Source of the DNA: Ferruginibacter sp.
GTDB taxonomy: Bacteria; Bacteroidota; Bacteroidia; Chitinophagales; Chitinophagaceae
NCBI GenBank assembly: GCA_025359625.1
Contig: JANYFT010000365.1
Coordinates: 1 to 64,000, forward strand
DNA length: 64,000 nt
Direction of reading: 5' to 3'
Positions 61,189 to 64,000 of the stretch are shown here, piece after piece. How positions within the stretch are numbered: the first letter of the stretch is position 1; the number at the start of each line of letters is the position of its first letter. The position numbers and the translations under genes are program-made. The notes under the pieces are model-generated. The model did not search any database, was not told the origin of the DNA, and saw only the letters and a list, made by a program, of their open reading frames with translations.

Positions 61189-62079
61189 TTAATTAACCCC
61201 ATCAGTCACCATTTCTTTATTGATTTTTAACACCAATCCCTGCAATACTTTACCAGGACCAACTTCTGTAAAATGAGTAGTACCATCCGCAATCATGGCT
61301 TGCACACTTTGTGTCCACCTCACTGCACCGGTTAACTGATCTATTAAATTTCTTTTTATTTCAGTTGCATCGGTTACACCTTTTGCAACTATATTTTGGT
61401 ACACCGGACACAAAGGAATATTAAAGGTTGTTGCTTCAATTGCAGCAGCCAACTCTTCTTTTGCAGGTAACATTAAAGGTGAATGGAATGCCCCACCAAC
61501 TGGTAAAACCAATGCCCTTTTAGCACCGGCCGCTTTCATTTTTTCGCAGGCAATTTCAATACCTTTTATAGAACCACTTATCACCAGTTGCCCCGGGCAA
61601 TTGTAATTTGCCGGCACAACAATTTCGCCTGTTTCATTTTGTACGGCAGCACATACTTCTTCAACTTTATCATCTGCCAGAGCCAACACTGCAGCCATTG
61701 TAGATGGATTTAATTCACAGGCTTTCTGCATGGCTTTTGCCCTGATGGAAACTAATTTAAAGGCATCTTCAAAACTTAATGTACCATTGGCAACCAGCGC
61801 AGAAAATTCGCCCAACGAATGGCCTGCAACCATATCCGGTTTTGTATCAGCCAACATTTTAAACGCAATAACAGCGTGTAAAAAAACGGCAGGTTGTGTT
61901 ACATTGGTTTGCTTCAGGTCTTCATCTGTACCGGTAAACATGATATCAGAAATTCGAAAACCTGCTATATCATTTGCCTGTTCAAATAATTCCTTTGCCA
62001 GCGGATTGGTATCATACAAAATTTTACCCATCCCGCTAAACTGACTTCCCTGACCGGGGAATATGTATGCATGTGCCAT
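61189..62079 (-). CDS. fabD: Malonyl-CoA:acyl carrier protein transacylase
   Basis: FabD charges ACP with malonate for fatty acid synthesis. The 296-residue protein has AYIFPGQGSQFSGMGKILYD at the N-terminus, NVTQPAVFLHAVIAF, the nucleophile loop MVAGHSLGEFSALVANG with the catalytic Ser, and the His in LPVGGAFHSPLMLPA. It also shows VGPGKVLQGLVLKINKE near the C-terminus. The length is standard. A TATTTTTG -7-like element lies 17-24 nt before the ATG. It is divergent from the Uma2-family gene. Confidence 0.95.
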   Translation of the reverse strand: MAHAYIFPGQGSQFSGMGKILYDTNPLAKELFEQANDIAGFRISDIMFTGTDEDLKQTNVTQPAVFLHAVIAFKMLADTKPDMVAGHSLGEFSALVANGTLSFEDAFKLVSIRAKAMQKACELNPSTMAAVLALADDKVEEVCAAVQNETGEIVVPANYNCPGQLVISGSIKGIEIACEKMKAAGAKRALVLPVGGAFHSPLMLPAKEELAAAIEATTFNIPLCPVYQNIVAKGVTDATEIKRNLIDQLTGAVRWTQSVQAMIADGTTHFTEVGPGKVLQGLVLKINKEMVTDGVN

Positions 62080-62131
62080 AAAAACAAGTTTAATTCAAAA
62101 ATAAATTTTAAATTTGAACAACGAAATTATT

Positions 62132-62677
62132 ATGGAACTATCAGACCAAATATTTAAGCCAGAGCGATATACTTACCAAGATTACTTGCTATGGAAGGGC
62201 GATTGGGAATTGGTGAATGGTTATCCATACGCAATGGCGCCATCTCCCAACAGAACTCATCAATGGTTTTCAAAGAAATTCACAATGCAGGTAAGTAAAG
62301 AAATTGACAAAGCTTCTTTAAAATGCAATTGTGAAGCATATTATGAACTTGACTGGGTCATTGATGAAAACTCAGTAGTAAGACCTGATTGTATGATAGT
62401 TTGTGGCAATTTTACGGAAGACTTTTTAAGGTTTGCACCTGCACTTATTGTGGAGATTTCTTCAAGAAAAACCAAACTAAGGGATAGAAATACAAAGTAT
62501 AATTTATACGAATTACAAGGAGTTATATATTACGTGATAGCCGATACAGAAAAAAGATCAGTTGAAATTTTTGAATTATTTAATGGAAAATATATACCAA
62601 AAAGTGATACACAATTTCAACTTATGCCTGAATGTGTCATTGATTTTGACATATCCGGCATTTGGCAATTAATGTAG
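62132..62677 (+). CDS. Uma2-family PD-(D/E)xK nuclease-like protein
   Basis: The 181-residue protein matches the Uma2 (DUF820) family, a restriction-endonuclease-like fold of unknown role, abundant in cyanobacteria and present in other phyla. Visible motifs are [23 protein letters not shown] at the start, then [25 protein letters not shown] with the first Asp, [35 protein letters not shown] with the Glu-x-Ser and a Lys, and a C-terminal strand. I choose ATG 62132; the track TTG start lies 6 codons upstream. It converges with folE, with a 9-nt overlap of the coding ends. Confidence 0.82.
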   Translation: MELSDQIFKPERYTYQDYLLWKGDWELVNGYPYAMAPSPNRTHQWFSKKFTMQVSKEIDKASLKCNCEAYYELDWVIDENSVVRPDCMIVCGNFTEDFLRFAPALIVEISSRKTKLRDRNTKYNLYELQGVIYYVIADTEKRSVEIFELFNGKYIPKSDTQFQLMPECVIDFDISGIWQLM

Positions 62678-63265
62678 TTTAGCACTGATTAGTTTTACAA
62701 ACTCACTCCGGGTTTCATTCTTTTCAAACTCGCCCCAAAAAGCAGAAGTAGTAGTAACGGAATTTTGTTTTTGCACCCCCCTCATCATCATGCATAAATG
62801 TGATGCTTCAATAACAACAGCAACACCAAGCGGATTCAACGTTTCTTTTATTGAATTTAATATCTGGTGCGTTAATCTTTCCTGCACCTGCAAACGCCTG
62901 CTATACACATCCACTACCCTTGCAATCTTACTCAACCCGGTTATCCATCCGTTAGGTATATATGCTACGTGCGCTTTGCCATAAAAAGGTAACATATGGT
63001 GCTCGCACATGCTATACAATTCAATATCTTTTACGATGATCATTTCGCTAACCTCTTCATGAAATTTGGCAGAATTTAAAATGGCGTTAGCATCCTGCTG
63101 ATAACCCTGGGTTAAAAACTGCATTGCTTTTGCCATTCTTTCCGGTGTTTTTTCGAGCCCTTCCCTCTTGGTATCTTCTCCTAGTAAATCCAGCGCTGCT
63201 TTGTAATTTTTTATCAATCCTGAAGTGACCGCTTCATCATACTGTTCTATTTTTTTATACGCCAT
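62669..63265 (-). CDS. folE: GTP cyclohydrolase I
   Basis: FolE opens the imidazole ring of GTP to dihydroneopterin triphosphate, the start of folate, queuosine and pterin pathways. The 198-residue protein has the zinc and catalytic motif [25 protein letters not shown] with Cys and two His, the region [26 protein letters not shown], and [21 protein letters not shown] with the second Cys. It lies on the same strand just downstream of the PTPS/QueD homologue, so the two are likely co-transcribed and linked in one pathway. Its 3-prime end overlaps the Uma2 gene by 9 nt. Confidence 0.95.
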   Translation of the reverse strand: MAYKKIEQYDEAVTSGLIKNYKAALDLLGEDTKREGLEKTPERMAKAMQFLTQGYQQDANAILNSAKFHEEVSEMIIVKDIELYSMCEHHMLPFYGKAHVAYIPNGWITGLSKIARVVDVYSRRLQVQERLTHQILNSIKETLNPLGVAVVIEASHLCMMMRGVQKQNSVTTTSAFWGEFEKNETRSEFVKLISAKLH

Positions 63266-63368
63266 TTGCTTGTGTTATAATTATTTTTTGTTTAATTGTA
63301 TCAATCACATCATACAGCAATTTTTATTCTCGCCGCCGCTTTTATTTTTATCCGTTTAATGTTTGTTA

Positions 63369-63785
63369 TCAAATAGCAGGATATTCTACAAAATTTCTTT
63401 CCGTTTCGTACAAGCGTACCTGCAAGTCAAAACGGGGGTCAATCTTCTCTCTCAAAATAGTATAAATAACCACTACAATATTTTCTGCACTGGGATTTAT
63501 ATTTTTAAACTCCGCAGTATCCAGGTTTAAATTTTTATGATCAAAGCGGTCCAATACATTTTCCTTTATCAGGCCGCTTAATAATTTCATGTCGTATACA
63601 TAACCTGTCGCTTCATCAGGCACACCAATAACTTTTACTATCAATTCATAATTATGACCATGAAAATGTGGATTATTACATTTGCCAAATATCCTTGCAT
63701 TGGTAGCATCATCCCAGAATGGATTGTTTAAACGATGGGCGGCATTAAAATGTTCTCTCCGGAAAACTGCTACTTTGTTATTCAT
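63369..63785 (-). CDS. queD: 6-pyruvoyltetrahydropterin synthase / 6-carboxytetrahydropterin synthase (QueD) family
   Basis: The 138-residue protein has the PTPS fold. It has HFNAAHRLNN with the first zinc His, then CNNPHFHGHNYELIVKVIG with the catalytic Cys and two more zinc His (here PHFHGHN, with an extra residue relative to the common LHGHN). DRFDHKNLNLD holds the second catalytic His-Asp, and a Glu near ERNFVEYPA. It converts the folE product further, for queuosine or tetrahydropterin. I choose the start at 63785 (MNNKVAV); the track start at 63797 is also possible. It is upstream of folE. Confidence 0.85.
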   Translation of the reverse strand: MNNKVAVFRREHFNAAHRLNNPFWDDATNARIFGKCNNPHFHGHNYELIVKVIGVPDEATGYVYDMKLLSGLIKENVLDRFDHKNLNLDTAEFKNINPSAENIVVVIYTILREKIDPRFDLQVRLYETERNFVEYPAI

Positions 63786-63823
63786 GATGTTTGCCAACTT
63801 TAATTACAATAATTAAAATACAC

Positions 63824-64000
63824 TTAAAATCTTAAGATTGAGATTTTTTTTAACCGTTCAAGATAATTTTCTGGATATAATACAGAAGTGTGCTGTTTAA
63901 ACAATTCAGGTTTTAAGATCAATAACAAATCATGATGCAATTTTGTTTGCAACACCTTATGGTTCAATTGCCATAATACTCCACAAAAATACGTGGTGTT
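63824..64000 (-). CDS. C-terminal end of an unidentified protein (cut by window edge)
   Basis: Reading leftwards from the window edge there is an open frame of 58 residues ending at TAA 63824. It reads TTYFCGVLWQLNHKV then LHHDLLLILKPELF and ends HTSVLYPENYLERLKKISILRF. I do not recognise the family. The stop lies about 27 nt before the queD track start, so the gene is probably co-transcribed with queD and folE. Codon use looks like that of real genes here. Confidence 0.6.
   Translation of the reverse strand, partial: NTTYFCGVLWQLNHKVLQTKLHHDLLLILKPELFKQHTSVLYPENYLERLKKISILRF

Overview
The window is a contiguous piece of an AT-rich Bacteroidota chromosome, most likely from Chitinophagales/Chitinophagaceae. 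This rests on promoters with the Bacteroidota TAnnTTTG -7 element, the near absence of Shine-Dalgarno sites except a very strong one at rpsU, a type IX secretion/gliding-type C-terminal domain protein, DUF6089 and OmpA/TSP3 outer-membrane proteins, and Bacteroidota-style fusions such as DAHP synthase-chorismate mutase. There is no plasmid, phage, IS element or CRISPR array. The gene content is a core housekeeping chromosome with a few decaying accessory genes.

Layout. 1-2.8 kb: an operon-like block read leftwards, rpsU, xerC, hpf, then tRNA-Thr(UGU)-Tyr(GUA)-Gly(UCC)-Thr(GGU)-tuf, the same tRNA/tuf order as E. coli thrU-tyrU-glyT-thrT-tufB. 2.8-8.3 kb: riboflavin synthase and a polysaccharide/surface block (acyltransferase, two polytopic proteins, SAM methyltransferase). 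8.3-14.8 kb: an Hsp70 of HscA type and an envelope block (OmpA/TSP3, RlpA, L,D-transpeptidase) ending in a wrecked VanX/DdpX D-Ala-D-Ala dipeptidase pseudogene. 14.9-24.1 kb: an aromatic amino acid operon, pheA-aminotransferase-tyrA-GNAT-DAHPS/CM-aroB-aroA-aroC. It is preceded by what reads as a complete ribosome-mediated transcription attenuator, with a 24-codon Phe/Tyr-rich leader peptide. 24.2-32.2 kb: a sigma factor paired with a membrane trypsin-like protease, a nucleotidyltransferase, an ACC-deaminase-like enzyme, lipB, rluD, a DUF1801 pseudogene and a DUF1203 gene. 32.5-42 kb: glucokinase, envelope proteins, def, a decayed VapBC-like toxin-antitoxin locus, ruvX, ubiA, a trmH-family gene and mutS. 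42-56 kb: an S9 peptidase, a YhhN-family protein, a gliding-domain surface protein, an HTTM pair, a cysteine desulfurase, glmM and two tandem DUF3857/transglutaminase-fold proteins. 56-64 kb: accC and accB split by a four-helix-bundle gene, efp, a thioredoxin-like protein, mdh, fabD, a Uma2-family gene, folE and a 6-PTPS/QueD homologue.

How the parts work together. The aromatic operon holds the first step of the shikimate pathway (DAHP synthase), aroB, aroA and aroC, and both terminal branches to Phe and Tyr. The leader upstream of pheA would tune the whole unit to charged tRNA-Phe/Tyr. accB/accC and fabD supply fatty-acid synthesis; folE and the PTPS homologue share a pterin/queuosine branch; RlpA, the L,D-transpeptidase and the dead VanX-like gene form a peptidoglycan neighbourhood. 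At least three genes (vanX-like, DUF1801, vapC-like) are recognisable only across several frames, while essential neighbours are intact. This argues for true gene decay rather than poor sequence.
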